A stretch of 64,000 bases of DNA from Billgrantia lactosivorans (lineage in GTDB: Bacteria > Pseudomonadota > Gammaproteobacteria > Pseudomonadales > Halomonadaceae), in assembly GCF_003254665.1 (NCBI RefSeq), contig NZ_QHGY01000008.1:1-64000 (forward strand). Direction: 5' to 3'. Positions 46,633 to 56,771 of the stretch are shown here, one piece after another; position 1 is the first letter of the stretch, and each line of letters opens with the position of its first letter. The notes under the pieces were generated by a model, which saw only the letters and a program-made list of their open reading frames with translations, did not search any database and was not told the DNA's origin. Both the position numbers and the translations under genes were made by a program.

Positions 46633-47400
46633 ATGCCCGCATCCCACCCCGCCATCGCGCTGCCCCGCATGATCGCCCACCGCGGTCTCTCCGCCCACGC
46701 CCCGGAGAATACGCTGGCCGCGGTGAGGGCCGCGCACGATGCCGGCTTCCGCTGGGTGGAGCTCGACGTCCAGCTGCTCGGCGACGGCACCCCGGTGATC
46801 TGGCACGACGCCACGCTCAAGCGCTGCTCCGACGGCCATGGCCGGCTTGCCACGCTGGATCTCGCCGCGGTGCGCAGGCTCGATGTCGGCGCCTGGTTCG
46901 GCGACGGCTTCCGCGGCGAGCGCATGGCCACCCTGAGCGACATGCTGGAGCTGCTGGTGGAGCGTGAGATGGGCGTCAACATGGAGCTCAAGGTGACCCA
47001 CCGGCGCAGCGGTACCGAGCTGGCCGAGGTGGTGGTCCCCCGCCTGCTCAAGGCACTGCCTCCCGAACGCCTGATTCTCTCTTCCTTCGACCAGCCCGCC
47101 CTGCAGCATGCCCGCTCACTGGCCGATGCCTCGCTGCTGCCCATCGGCGTGCTCACCGAAGGCATACCCGCGACGTGGCGCACGCGCTGCGAGGCGCTCG
47201 ATGCCTTCAGCCTTCATACCGACTGGACACGGCTCACCGCCCGCCGCGCCCGGGAGATCAAGGACGCCGGCTATCGCCTGCTGTGCTACACGCCCAACGA
47301 CCCGGCCGCCTTCGCCTCGCGCTGGGGATGGGGAGTCGATTGCGCGATCAGCGACGATCCGACCCTGTTCGCGCAATTTGCCCCACCGCCTCGCGCTTGA
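46633..47400 (+). CDS. ugpQ: Glycerophosphodiester phosphodiesterase
   Basis: Cytosolic-type GDPD of 255 aa that hydrolyses glycerophosphodiesters to glycerol 3-phosphate and an alcohol. With choline head groups the product would feed the bet pathway encoded in the same window. The catalytic HRG lies in MIAHRGLSAHAPENTLAA, followed by the metal-binding WVELDVQLLGDGTPVIWHD, then NMELKVTHRR and the end VDCAISDDPTLF. No signal peptide, so UgpQ-type and not GlpQ. The ATG at 46633 has GGAG 7 nt upstream; the long frame before it is a shadow. Confidence 0.9.
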   Translation: MPASHPAIALPRMIAHRGLSAHAPENTLAAVRAAHDAGFRWVELDVQLLGDGTPVIWHDATLKRCSDGHGRLATLDLAAVRRLDVGAWFGDGFRGERMATLSDMLELLVEREMGVNMELKVTHRRSGTELAEVVVPRLLKALPPERLILSSFDQPALQHARSLADASLLPIGVLTEGIPATWRTRCEALDAFSLHTDWTRLTARRAREIKDAGYRLLCYTPNDPAAFASRWGWGVDCAISDDPTLFAQFAPPPRA

Positions 47401-47487
47401 AGGCGGCGAGCGAGGACAGCCCCGCCGAGAGTGGTCTAGCTTGAGGGGGAAGAAGGAAGCGACCACGCTCAGCCAGGAGGAAGTGCA

Positions 47488-48828
47488 ATGGAACTGCTCG
47501 ACCGGATCACGGATTACCTGATCGACAACGACCTCAAGCTCGCCACCGCCGAGTCCTGCACCGCCGGGCTGATCGTCTCGGAGCTGGCCCGCGTACCCGG
47601 CAGCGGCCAGAGCATCGACTGCGGCCTCGGGGTCTATTCCCCCCAGTCGAAGAACCGCTACCTCGCGGTCAGCTTCGATACCATCGAGTGGCATGGTCTC
47701 ACCAGCGAGGCCGTGGCCAGTGAAATGGCCGCCGGGGCCCTGAACAACAACGACGCCGACGTCGCCGTGGCCAACACCGGCATTGCCGGCCCCAATCCCG
47801 GCGACGACGATACCCCCATCGGCACCGTCTGCTTCGCCTGGGCCTTCCGCCGCGACGGCCTTCACTACCTGTTCTGCGAGACCCGTCGCTTCGACGGCGA
47901 GCGCAACGAAGTGCGCCTGGCCGCGGCCCACTACGCGCTGGAACGCCTGCCCCACTACCACCGGCAATGCCTCGAGGGAGCGGCGCAGGGCACGCAAGCG
48001 GCATCGTCATGCCAGGCCGTTCAGCGGGGCATCGGCATGCAGCTGCAGGCCAGGGCCAGCATCGACGTCCGGCATGAACTGGAGCGGCGCCGCGACATGC
48101 TTGGCGACCTGATGCGCGAGAGCGGGCAGACGACGCTGGTGCTGGGCATCAGCGGCGGGGTCGACTCCACCGTCGCGGGTCGCCTGGCGCAGCTCGCCGT
48201 CGAGCAGCGCCGCGAGCAGGGGGAACCGGCGACCTTCGTTGCCATGCGCCTACCCTACGGCGTACAGCAGGACGCCGAGGACGCCGACCGGGCGCTGGCC
48301 TTCATTCAACCCGACGAAGTGCTGGAAGTGGACATCCAGCCGGCCAGCGATGCGCTGCTGGAATCGCTGGAGGGCGGCGGCCTGACGTTCGAAGACCCCG
48401 GCCAGCGCGACTTCGTGCTGGGCAACATCAAGGCACGACAGCGCATGGTGGCCCAGTACGCCGTGGCCGGCAGCCGCGGCGGCCTGGTCATCGGCACCGA
48501 CCAGGCCGCCGAGGCGCTGATGGGCTTCTTCACCAAGTACGGTGACGGTGCCTGCGATGTCGCTCCGCTGACCGGCCTGACCAAGGGCCAGGTACGCCAG
48601 CTCGGCCGACACCTCGGCGCCCCGGATGCGCTGGTCGAAAAGGCGCCTACCGCCGACCTCGAGTCGCTGGCGCCGCAGAAGCTCGACGAGGCGGCGCTCG
48701 GCGTCACCTACGCGGAGATCGACGCCTTCCTGGAGAACCGTGAGGTTTCCCGGCGCGCCTTCGACACCATCGTCACCACCTACCGGCGCACCGAACACAA
48801 GCGCCGGCTGCCGTTCACGCCGGATTGA
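47488..48828 (+). CDS. Fused NMN deamidase (PncC/CinA C-terminal) and NH3-dependent NAD synthetase (NadE)
   Basis: One frame of 446 aa with two enzymes of NAD salvage. Residues 1-158 are a CinA C-terminal/PncC amidohydrolase domain: catalytic Ser S23 in AESCTAGL, Y50 and K55 in GVYSPQSK, and NTGIAGP at 96-102. PncC turns NMN into NaMN and ammonia. A 25-residue linker (159-183) leads to NadE, which begins at M184 as in standalone enzymes. Its ATP-pyrophosphatase loop is SGGVDS at 222-227, with [34 protein letters not shown] and APTADLE following. NadE turns NaAD and ammonia into NAD. The ATG has AGGAGG upstream. M184 might also be an internal start. No frameshift or stop is visible between the domains. 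Confidence 0.88.
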   Translation: MELLDRITDYLIDNDLKLATAESCTAGLIVSELARVPGSGQSIDCGLGVYSPQSKNRYLAVSFDTIEWHGLTSEAVASEMAAGALNNNDADVAVANTGIAGPNPGDDDTPIGTVCFAWAFRRDGLHYLFCETRRFDGERNEVRLAAAHYALERLPHYHRQCLEGAAQGTQAASSCQAVQRGIGMQLQARASIDVRHELERRRDMLGDLMRESGQTTLVLGISGGVDSTVAGRLAQLAVEQRREQGEPATFVAMRLPYGVQQDAEDADRALAFIQPDEVLEVDIQPASDALLESLEGGGLTFEDPGQRDFVLGNIKARQRMVAQYAVAGSRGGLVIGTDQAAEALMGFFTKYGDGACDVAPLTGLTKGQVRQLGRHLGAPDALVEKAPTADLESLAPQKLDEAALGVTYAEIDAFLENREVSRRAFDTIVTTYRRTEHKRRLPFTPD

Positions 48829-48856
48829 ACTCGACCGACCGGGTCGATCCTCGACG

Positions 48857-48882
48857 CGGGCCGACGCAGCGGTGTCGGCCCG
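48857..48882. terminator. Hairpin between the PncC-NadE gene and the permease gene
   Basis: CGGGCCGAC and GTCGGCCCG pair over 9 bp around an 8-nt loop, between two convergent genes. No T tract. Confidence 0.35.
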
Positions 48883-48901
48883 TATCGACAGCGGACGGCC
48901 C

Positions 48902-50323
48902 TCAATGTACGGCGGGCTCGGGCCGTGCAGGCGCTTCCTCGTCGCGCTCCACCAGCATGTCGTCTTCCACGGCGATTGGCTCCTGCTCCTCCGCTTCACG
49001 AGCGCCGCGGGCACGGTGCTCGATCAGGAAATAGAGAATCAGGCCGATGCCCAGCCCCCAGGCGGCGCCATGGGTCGCCAGCACCACGCCCATGATGCCC
49101 GCCACGCCCATGGCGGTGGCGTTCTTGATCTGCTCCACCGCCACGGCGATGCACAGATAGCCGGTGATCAGCAGCGTGATCGACAGCGCGATGGGCAGCA
49201 CCGGGCGGAAGAAGGTCACCAGCGGCAGCAGGAACAGGGCGACGAAGCCAACGATCCAGAACACCCCGGTGCCGGAATAGATGGTGTCCATCGCCTTGCG
49301 CCCGTAGCGGTAGCGCTCGGTCACGGTCGCCATGCCACCGGTGAACAGCGGCCCGGCCAGGCCCGGATAGGGGGCCAGCAGCGAGTGCATCAGGTTGCGG
49401 ATGCCGGTGATCAGGTGCACGCGATCGACGTTGACCTCGATCTTCTCGTCGGGACGCAGGTGATCGACGCGCTTGAGCAGCGTCTGGCCCACCACGATGT
49501 CACCGAAGGCAATGATGTAGGCAATGATGGCGGTGGGAATCGCCGCCACCATCAGCTCGATACCGGGCGCGCCGATGGTGAACGGCAGGTAGGCCCAGAT
49601 ACCGGCGAAGTCGGGCACGGCCAGGCCCCACTCCACCGTCGGCATGGAGTACTCACCGACACCCCAGCCGATCGCCATGGTGATGAGCATCCCCGGCACC
49701 ATGCCGAAGGCGACGATGTTGCGCGCCCAGCGATGCTTCTCGGCCAGATCGCGGAAGGAGAGCGAGAACAGCACGTAGAGGGTGATCAGCCCACCGATGC
49801 CGAGCGAGACGGGTGTGTTGTAGAGCCGGCCGCCCTCGACGATCTCGCCGCTGATGGCCGCGATGCCCGCGCCTAGCAGGATACCCGCCTTGATCGAGGC
49901 CGGCACGTTGTTGACCAGCTTGCTGCCCAGACGGGTGACCGCCATGAACAGGAAGATTGCCGTGACCATCAGCTGCAGCGCCACCATCGCCCGAATGGCC
50001 TCGGGCCCCGGCTCGAAGTCACCGATGAAAAGCAGCACCACGGGAATGGCCGGCGTGATCCAGCCGGCGATGAAGGGTACCCCCAACAGCGGCGGCAGAA
50101 TGAAGCCGATGCCACACACGACGACGAAGGCCAGGCCGACCTCGTAGGGCACGCCCAGGTACTGCTCGAGCAGCGGGATCATGCCCAGGGAGATGACAAA
50201 CATCACCATGGCCTGGATGGTTTCGGGAATAGCCCACGAAAAATGTATGAAGGGCAGGCGGACCTTGAACGGTCCTAGTGACCAGTAGGGATGTTCCTGG
50301 CCGTATTCGCGATTTTGCGGCAC
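48902..50323 (-). CDS. SLC23/NCS2-type (xanthine/uracil permease-like) transporter
   Basis: Inner-membrane protein of 473 aa with about 12-14 hydrophobic segments. It looks like a divergent member of the nucleobase-ascorbate (SLC23/NCS2) or related SulP-fold family: PPLLGVPFIAGWITPAIPVV, KLVNNVPASIKAGILLGAGIAAISG, and AYIIAFGDIVVGQTLLKR with an Asp in the eighth-helix-like position. The substrate is not assignable. The C-terminal 40 residues are cytosolic and acidic (EAEEQEPIAVEDDM). The start is GTG at 50323 with GAGG 7 nt upstream. It is alone, 383 nt after cobQ, with its own control region. Confidence 0.6.
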   Translation of the reverse strand: MPQNREYGQEHPYWSLGPFKVRLPFIHFSWAIPETIQAMVMFVISLGMIPLLEQYLGVPYEVGLAFVVVCGIGFILPPLLGVPFIAGWITPAIPVVLLFIGDFEPGPEAIRAMVALQLMVTAIFLFMAVTRLGSKLVNNVPASIKAGILLGAGIAAISGEIVEGGRLYNTPVSLGIGGLITLYVLFSLSFRDLAEKHRWARNIVAFGMVPGMLITMAIGWGVGEYSMPTVEWGLAVPDFAGIWAYLPFTIGAPGIELMVAAIPTAIIAYIIAFGDIVVGQTLLKRVDHLRPDEKIEVNVDRVHLITGIRNLMHSLLAPYPGLAGPLFTGGMATVTERYRYGRKAMDTIYSGTGVFWIVGFVALFLLPLVTFFRPVLPIALSITLLITGYLCIAVAVEQIKNATAMGVAGIMGVVLATHGAAWGLGIGLILYFLIEHRARGAREAEEQEPIAVEDDMLVERDEEAPARPEPAVH

Positions 50324-50706
50324 GTCGATACCTCAGCGGTTCTGTTTGTTGAGCGGTCCTCATGATCGGTTGTTGTTGTTCTTGGCTGAGCTTGGTTGTA
50401 CGCGCGTTTGACGCAGCGCAACATTCGACCTTTTAACGAGTGAACGACAGTAGCGTCACGAGAAAGAAGTCGACAACATTTCCGCACAATGCGCCGCAAT
50501 GCCGTCGCGATGGACACATGGCAGTTTCGCTCTCATCAGAAAGCGCGATATTGTCGACAAGATAACCGTCAATTCGCCGGAGTTTACGTCCACGTCAACT
50601 CCGGCGTACGATGTGCTCTATCGTTGTCTTGTGCGGCAACTTTCCAAGCCGAGCCAACAACGGCAGCAACACGAATAGAACTAAAGGACGAGACGGCAGA
50701 GGCGAT
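50324..50706. promoter_or_regulatory. Control region of the SLC23-type permease, with a TTGTCGACAA palindrome
   Basis: 383 nt without a protein gene, visibly lower in GC than its surroundings. A perfect 10-bp palindrome TTGTCGACAA lies at 50551-50560 and its half GTCGACAA recurs at 50469-50476. Such boxes suit GntR-type dimers. I see no convincing -35/-10 pair. Nothing points to an RNA gene. Confidence 0.4.
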
Positions 50707-52158
50707 TCAGAGTCCCACCAGACGCACGATGGCGGCCATGTCCAGGTGCGCTTCCAGGCAGTCGGCCAGTCGGTCGAGCTCTTGCTGGCGATGGGCCCGG
50801 TAGTCCACCGCGGCGACCTGCGTCTCGAGCCCGCAGCGGGCAAGCAGCGTCGCGCACGCCTCGGGGCCATCGAACAGGCCGTGGAGGTAGGTGCCCATGA
50901 CCCGGCCGTCGTCGCTGACGGCACCGTCCGGCCCGCCTTGCAGCGCGACGAGTGGCCGCGCCAGGGCAGGCCCTTCGCTCACCCCGTTGTGGATCTCGTA
51001 GCCGGCGACCGGCACTCCTTCTGGAAGCAAGCGCCCACTCACGTTACGCAGCTGCTTGCCCGCCGCCATGCGGGTCTCGAACTCGAGCAGGCCGAGCCCC
51101 GGCGTCGAGCCGGCCGGGCCTTCCAGGCCCTCCGGGTCATGCACGGCCAGGCCCAGCATCTGAAAGCCACCGCAGATCCCCAGCACCCGGCCGCCGTAGC
51201 GCAGATGCCGATGGATGGCGGCTTCCCAGCCCTGAGCACGCAGCCAGGCGAGGTCGCTGCGCGTGCTCTTGCTGCCGGGCAGAAGGATCAGATCCGCCGG
51301 CGGGATCTCCCGGCCGGGCCCCACGAAGGTGAGTTCGACCTGTGGGTGCAGGCGCAGCGGGTCGTAGTCGTTGTGGTTGCTGATGCGCGGCAGCGCTGGA
51401 ACGATAACCTTGAGCGTGCTCCCCGGCCCCACCCGGCCGCTACGGCTGATGCTGTCCTCGGCATCGAGCAATAGTCCCTGCAGATAGGGCAGCGTGCCAT
51501 ATACCGGCTTGCCGGTGCGCTCGGTGAGCCAGTCGAGGCCCGGCTCGAGCAAGGCGATATCGCCACGGAAGCGATTGACGATGAAGCCACGGGTACGTGA
51601 GCGCTCGCTCTCGCCGAGCAGTTCCAGGGTGCCGACCAGCTGCGCGAAGACCCCGCCGCGGTCGATATCGCCCACCAGCACGACCGGGCAGTCGACCATC
51701 TCGGCGAAGCCCATGTTGGCGATGTCGTTCGCACGCAGGTTGATCTCCGCCGGGCTACCCGCGCCCTCGGCGATGATCACGTCATAGCGAGAAGACAGCG
51801 CCTGCCAGGCCGCCAGCACGCTTTCCCGCGCGGTGCGCTTGTAGGCGTGATAGTCCAGCGCGTCCATATGGCCGTGGACCCGCCCGCGCAGGATCACCTG
51901 GGCGCCGCGGTCGCTCTCGGGCTTGAGCAGCACCGGGTTCATGTCGCTGTGGGGCTCGACCCCGGCCGCCAGCGCCTGCAGCGCGGTGGAGCGGCCGATC
52001 TCGCCGCCATCCACCGTCACCGCGCTGTTGAGCGCCATGTTCTGCGGCTTGAACGGCGCCACCGACACGCCACGCCGCGCCAGCACCCGGCACAGCCCGG
52101 CCACCACCGTGCTCTTGCCGGCATCCGAGGTGGTGCCCTGAATCATCAGGGTTGGCAT
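50707..52158 (-). CDS. cobQ: Adenosylcobyric acid synthase
   Basis: Glutamine-dependent amidase of 483 aa that amidates four side chains (b, d, e, g) of adenosylcobyrinic acid a,c-diamide. The N-terminal dethiobiotin-synthetase-like domain has the P-loop [10 protein letters not shown] (8-17) and [12 protein letters not shown]. The C-terminal class I glutaminase domain has its catalytic Cys in [12 protein letters not shown] at about 329 and the His in GTYLHGLFD. The ATG at 52158 lies 13 nt inside the end of bluB, so the genes are coupled. Last gene of the corrinoid run. Confidence 0.95.
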   Translation of the reverse strand: MPTLMIQGTTSDAGKSTVVAGLCRVLARRGVSVAPFKPQNMALNSAVTVDGGEIGRSTALQALAAGVEPHSDMNPVLLKPESDRGAQVILRGRVHGHMDALDYHAYKRTARESVLAAWQALSSRYDVIIAEGAGSPAEINLRANDIANMGFAEMVDCPVVLVGDIDRGGVFAQLVGTLELLGESERSRTRGFIVNRFRGDIALLEPGLDWLTERTGKPVYGTLPYLQGLLLDAEDSISRSGRVGPGSTLKVIVPALPRISNHNDYDPLRLHPQVELTFVGPGREIPPADLILLPGSKSTRSDLAWLRAQGWEAAIHRHLRYGGRVLGICGGFQMLGLAVHDPEGLEGPAGSTPGLGLLEFETRMAAGKQLRNVSGRLLPEGVPVAGYEIHNGVSEGPALARPLVALQGGPDGAVSDDGRVMGTYLHGLFDGPEACATLLARCGLETQVAAVDYRAHRQQELDRLADCLEAHLDMAAIVRLVGL

Positions 52159-52877
52159 GGTCTGGCCATCTCTTGCAGTGCCTCGTGAAGCGCCTCGTCC
52201 GCCAGCGCCTGCCCCCAGCCGTTGCCATGCACCAGCTCGGCGAGAGGCAGGCGCCGACGCCAACCTTCACGCGCCAGCTCGGGCTTCACCAGGAACTCGC
52301 TGACATAGCCCAGGCACAGGTACGCCAAGGGATAGACCCTTTCCGGCAAGCCCAGCACCTCCGCCAGTTCTTCCAGATCGAGAATGCTGACCCACCCCAC
52401 CCCGATGCCCTCGGCACGGGCCGCCAGCCACAGGTTCTGCACCGCCAGACAGGTGCTGAACAGGTCCGTGTCGACGATGCTGTTGCGCCCCAGCACATGC
52501 TCGCCGCCGCGGGTCCTGTCGCAGGTAATGCACAGGTTGAGCGGGCTCTCCAGGATGCCCTCCAGCTTGAGGCGTCGATACAACTGCCCACGTTCACCGT
52601 CATGGTTTTCGGCCGCCCTGGCGTTCTCCCGCTCGAAGATGCCATGCACCCGGCGCCGCACCTCGAGGCTGTCGATCAGCAGAAAGTCCCAGGGCTGCAT
52701 GAAGCCAACCGACGGCGCGTGATGGGCAGCCTCCAGCAGTCGTGCCAGTACCTCCGGGGGAATCGGGTCCGGCAGGAACTGGGCACGCACATCCCGACGC
52801 TCAAAGATGGCGCGATAAAGGCCGGCCCGTTGCGCTTCCGGAAAGGCGTGATCGGCTTGCCCGCCATGTTCTGCCAT
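52146..52877 (-). CDS. bluB: 5,6-dimethylbenzimidazole synthase
   Basis: Flavin-destroying nitroreductase-fold enzyme of 243 aa. It converts FMNH2 and O2 to dimethylbenzimidazole, the lower ligand of B12, so the organism makes cobalamin aerobically. BluB features: [37 protein letters not shown], the lid segment, and [17 protein letters not shown]. The ATG at 52877 has GGAG 8 nt upstream; frames from 52901 or 52994 lack this. The gene lies behind a 95-bp inverted-repeat element and overlaps cobQ. Confidence 0.93.
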   Translation of the reverse strand: MAEHGGQADHAFPEAQRAGLYRAIFERRDVRAQFLPDPIPPEVLARLLEAAHHAPSVGFMQPWDFLLIDSLEVRRRVHGIFERENARAAENHDGERGQLYRRLKLEGILESPLNLCITCDRTRGGEHVLGRNSIVDTDLFSTCLAVQNLWLAARAEGIGVGWVSILDLEELAEVLGLPERVYPLAYLCLGYVSEFLVKPELAREGWRRRLPLAELVHGNGWGQALADEALHEALQEMARPCQP

Positions 52878-52926
52878 GTAGCAATCTCCAGAAAATTTCA
52901 TGCGGAATAGAGGCAGCGGGATGAGG

Positions 52927-53021
52927 CCGGGGACAAGCCGAAGCGAGGGTCTTTTGCCATGGATGGCAAAAGTAGCGCCCAGGGATGGGTTCACAGCGCC
53001 CTCGCGTAGGCTTGTCGCCGG
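52927..53021. repeat. 95-bp inverted-repeat element between cobO and bluB
   Basis: Arms CCGGGGACAAGCCGAAGCGAGGG (read as 23 nt from 52927) and its counterpart at 52999-53021 match at 20 of 23 positions. In the centre CTTTTGCCAT-GG-ATGGCAAAAG (52951-52972) is a perfect inner palindrome. The whole can fold as a cruciform or mRNA hairpin within the cob operon. REP-like; I believe such blocks recur in Halomonadaceae, but this is from memory. Confidence 0.6.
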
Positions 53022-53058
53022 AAAAGCTCATCGATTTCACCGAAGCGAGCAAAGAGCT

Positions 53059-53670
53059 CTACAATTCGATGCCCTTCTGCGCCTTGACCCCCTGATCCTT
53101 GAAGGCGTGCTTGAGCACCTTCATCTCGGTGACGGTGTCGGCCAGTTCGATGAGCGGCTCGGGGGCGTAGCGCCCGGTGACGACGGCATGCTGCATGGGC
53201 GGCCGTGCCTGCAGGTCGTCGAGCACCTGGTCGAGGTCGAGGTAGTCGTAGCGCAGGGCGATGTTGAGTTCGTCGAGCAGCACCAGGTCGAAGCTGGCAT
53301 CGGTGAGCATGCCGCGGGCGACCTGCCAGGCAGCCTCGGCGGCGCGGGTGTCGCGCTCGCGGTCCTGGGTATCCCAGGTGAAGCCCTCGCCCATCACGTG
53401 ATATTCGACGCCGGGCTGGCGACGGAAGAAGGCCTCCTCGCCGGTCTCCCGCGTGCCCTTGATGAACTGCACCACGCCTACCTTCATGCCGTGGCCCAAG
53501 GCACGCGCCAGCATGCCGAAGCCGGAGCTGCTCTTGCCCTTGCCCGGGCCGGTCAGCACCAGCAGCAGGCCCTGCTCCTTCTGCGCGCCGGCGATGCGCT
53601 GGTGCATGATCTTCTGCTTGGCGGCCATGCGCTGGGCATGGCGCTGGGGATCCTTGGCGTTCTCGCGCAT
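53059..53670 (-). CDS. cobO: Cob(I)yrinic acid a,c-diamide adenosyltransferase
   Basis: CobO/BtuR-type P-loop enzyme of 203 aa that adds the upper adenosyl ligand to cob(I)alamin or its precursors, in synthesis and salvage. The P-loop GPGKGKSSS is at 41-49. KVGVVQFIKGTRETGEE, the family's MGEGFTWDTQDRERD and LLDELNIALRYDYLDL follow in order. The ATG at 53670 has GAGGAG 6 nt upstream; the long frame before it shadows cobB. It follows cobB by 10 nt. Confidence 0.95.
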   Translation of the reverse strand: MRENAKDPQRHAQRMAAKQKIMHQRIAGAQKEQGLLLVLTGPGKGKSSSGFGMLARALGHGMKVGVVQFIKGTRETGEEAFFRRQPGVEYHVMGEGFTWDTQDRERDTRAAEAAWQVARGMLTDASFDLVLLDELNIALRYDYLDLDQVLDDLQARPPMQHAVVTGRYAPEPLIELADTVTEMKVLKHAFKDQGVKAQKGIEL

Positions 53671-53680
53671 GGTTGTCTCC

Positions 53681-55015
53681 TCACTCTTTACCCATCGGGG
53701 TGAAACGCAGCGGCTCGCCGCGGAAGATGGCGGCGGCCAGCGCCGGCGCCGAGGGGAAATAGCCGTGGAAGTAGCTGGCCACCAGCCTGCCCTCGACATA
53801 GACCGGTTCGCCGGGGCTGCCGGCCAGGCGCCGGGCGTGGGCGGCTGGCGTCAGCGGCGTCTCCAGCAATGAGTGGTGGTAGGTGTGGCCGCGCAGCTCG
53901 CCGGTGTCGGTCGCCAGGCTCTGCAGGCCCAGGGCGCTGAGCTTGCCTGCCATGCGTGCGGTGCCGGGTAGCAGCCCCAGCATGGCGTATTCACTACCCT
54001 CGCCATCCACCAGGGCCTCCATGCTCGCCATCAGTCCGCCGCACTCGGCCAGGATCGGCCGGTCGGCCGCGCGATGAGCGCGGATCGCGGAGCGCATTGC
54101 TGCATTGGCGGCAAGCCTCGCCGCATGCAGCTCCGGATAGCCGCCGGGCAGCCACAGGGCATCGCACCCGGGCAGTTCTCGGTCGGCCAGCGGCGAGAAG
54201 AAACGCAGCTCGGCGCCCATCGCCGCGAGCAGGTCGAGATTGGCGCGGTAGAGAAAGGCGAAGGCAGCGTCACGCGCCACGCCGATGCGCACGCCCTCGA
54301 GCAGGCGTGGCGGCGGCTCGGGGGCTTCGGCCGAGAGCGACACGCGCGCCGGCAACCGGTCGAGGCCGGCTTCCTTCAGCACCTCGGCGGCGGTGTCGAG
54401 CTGGGCATCGAGATCATCGAGTTCTCCGGCCTGCACCAGCCCCAGGTGGCGGTCGGGAACGCTCAACGCCTCATGCCGCGGCACGGCGCCCAGCAGCGCG
54501 ACGCCCGGTGGCAGGCTCCCGCGCAGCATCTCGCCATGGCGCGGGCTGCCCACACGGTTGGCGATCACGTCATGAACGGCCAGTTCGGGATGGTAGCTCG
54601 CCAGCCCCAGCGCCACGGCGCCGAAGGTCTGCGCCATGCCGCGGGCATCGATCACCGGCAGCGCCGGAAGCCCGGCGAGTATCGCCAGGTCGGCGCTGGA
54701 GGGATCGCCGTCGAACAGCCCCATGGACCCCTCGACCAGGATCAGGTCGGCGTCACGGGCCGCCTCGGCCAGGCGCCAGCGGCACTCCGCCTCGCCGGTC
54801 ATCCAGGGGTGCAGCTGGTAGACCGGCTGGCCCGAGGCCACCTCCTGCACCATGGGGTCGAGATAGTCGGGGCCATGCTTGAACACCCGCACCCGGCGCC
54901 CGGCATTACGGTGCAGTCGCGCCAGCGCGGCGGTGACCATGGACTTGCCCTGGCCGGAGCCGGGGGCGGTGATCAGGGCGGCATGGGCTTCGCCGCGAAT
55001 CGTCGAGTCGGTCAT
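53681..55015 (-). CDS. cobB: Cobyrinic acid a,c-diamide synthase
   Basis: Glutamine-dependent amidase of 444 aa acting on the a and c side chains of (hydrogeno)byrinic or cobyrinic acid. The P-loop APGSGQGKS is at 17-25, followed by KHGPDYLDPMVQEVASG. The C-terminal glutaminase domain has ALWLPGGYPELHA, the nucleophile Cys in ILAECGGLMASM, and the His in GHTYHHSLLET. The ATG at 55015 is 1 nt after the btuD stop. In a classical aerobic pathway its product goes to CobNST; here the CobN-like protein nearby appears to be exported. Confidence 0.94.
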   Translation of the reverse strand: MTDSTIRGEAHAALITAPGSGQGKSMVTAALARLHRNAGRRVRVFKHGPDYLDPMVQEVASGQPVYQLHPWMTGEAECRWRLAEAARDADLILVEGSMGLFDGDPSSADLAILAGLPALPVIDARGMAQTFGAVALGLASYHPELAVHDVIANRVGSPRHGEMLRGSLPPGVALLGAVPRHEALSVPDRHLGLVQAGELDDLDAQLDTAAEVLKEAGLDRLPARVSLSAEAPEPPPRLLEGVRIGVARDAAFAFLYRANLDLLAAMGAELRFFSPLADRELPGCDALWLPGGYPELHAARLAANAAMRSAIRAHRAADRPILAECGGLMASMEALVDGEGSEYAMLGLLPGTARMAGKLSALGLQSLATDTGELRGHTYHHSLLETPLTPAAHARRLAGSPGEPVYVEGRLVASYFHGYFPSAPALAAAIFRGEPLRFTPMGKE

Positions 55016-55016
55016 A

Positions 55017-55783
<767 letters not shown>

Positions 55784-55784
<1 letters not shown>

Positions 55785-56767
55785 CAGCGGCTCCGGTACA
55801 GCAGGAAGAGGAAGGTCGGTACGCCGAGCAGCGCGGTGATCACCCCCACCGGCAGCTGCTCCGGGGCGATCATGGTGCGCGCCAGGGTGTCGGCCAGCAC
55901 CAGCAGGGAGCCGCCGGCCAGGGCACAGGCCGGCAGGATCAGGCGCTGGTCGTTGCCCAGCACCAGGCGCAGCATGTGCGGCACCACCAGGCCGACGAAG
56001 CCGATGCTGCCGGCGGTGGTCACGGCGGTGGCGGTGAGCACGCTGGCGACGAGGTAGATCGTCCACTCCAGCGGACGCACCTTGACCCCCAGCGCGGCGG
56101 CCTGCAGCGGGCCGCGGGCCATGACGTTGAGGCTGCGCCCCAACGGCACCAGCAGCAGGCAGATCGCCAGCAGCAGCGTCAGCGGCGGCCAGGGGGAGCG
56201 CGCATAGGAGAGGTCGCCCATCAGCCAGTAGAGCATGCCGGGCAGCCGCTCGGCGGGGCTGATCGCCAACATCAGGGTGATCACCGCGCCCCAGCCGGCG
56301 GCGACCACCACGCCGGTGAGCAGCAGCCGCGACGGCGTCCAGCTGCCGGTACCGTGGGCCAGGCCGAACACCAGCAGGGTGGAGAGAAAGGCCCCGGCGA
56401 AGGCCGAGCCGGTGATCAGTGCCCCGCCCAGGCCGGCAAGCATCGCCGCCAAGGCACCCACCGAGGCGCCGCCGGAGAGGCCCAGCACGTAGGGGTCGGC
56501 GAGCGGATTGCGCAGCAGCACCTGCATCAGGGCGCCGGCGACGGCGAGCAGACCGCCCACGGCGAAGGCCGAGAGCGAACGCGGGATGCGCAGCTCGAGG
56601 ATCAGCGTGCGCGCCAGGGGGCTGCCCTCGCCCCGGACTACCGCCCATACATCGCCAAGGGTGAGCGCGGCGCTGCCCCACGTGACCGACATCAGCAGCG
56701 CCGCCAGCCCCAGCAGGGCCAGCATTCCCAGCGGCAGCCACAGCGAGCGTCGGCGCGGCATGCGCAT
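55784..56767 (-). CDS. btuC: Cobalamin/corrinoid ABC transporter permease
   Basis: FecCD-family permease of 327 aa with about ten transmembrane helices. Hallmarks are RIPRSLSAFAVGGLLAVAGALMQ and the loop NPLADPYVLGLSGGASVGA, and later TTAGSIGFVGLVVPHMLRLVLG, the coupling region for the ATPase. I chose the ATG at 56767, five nt past the btuF stop; a GTG at 56791 would overlap btuF. It forms the inner-membrane channel of the BtuFCD system. Confidence 0.9.
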
Positions 56768-56771
56768 GGCG

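Noticed and set aside
52878..53058. Cobalamin riboswitch upstream of bluB
   Set aside because: I find only the inverted-repeat element here, not a B12-box-like core; a riboswitch is more likely upstream of btuB beyond the window end.
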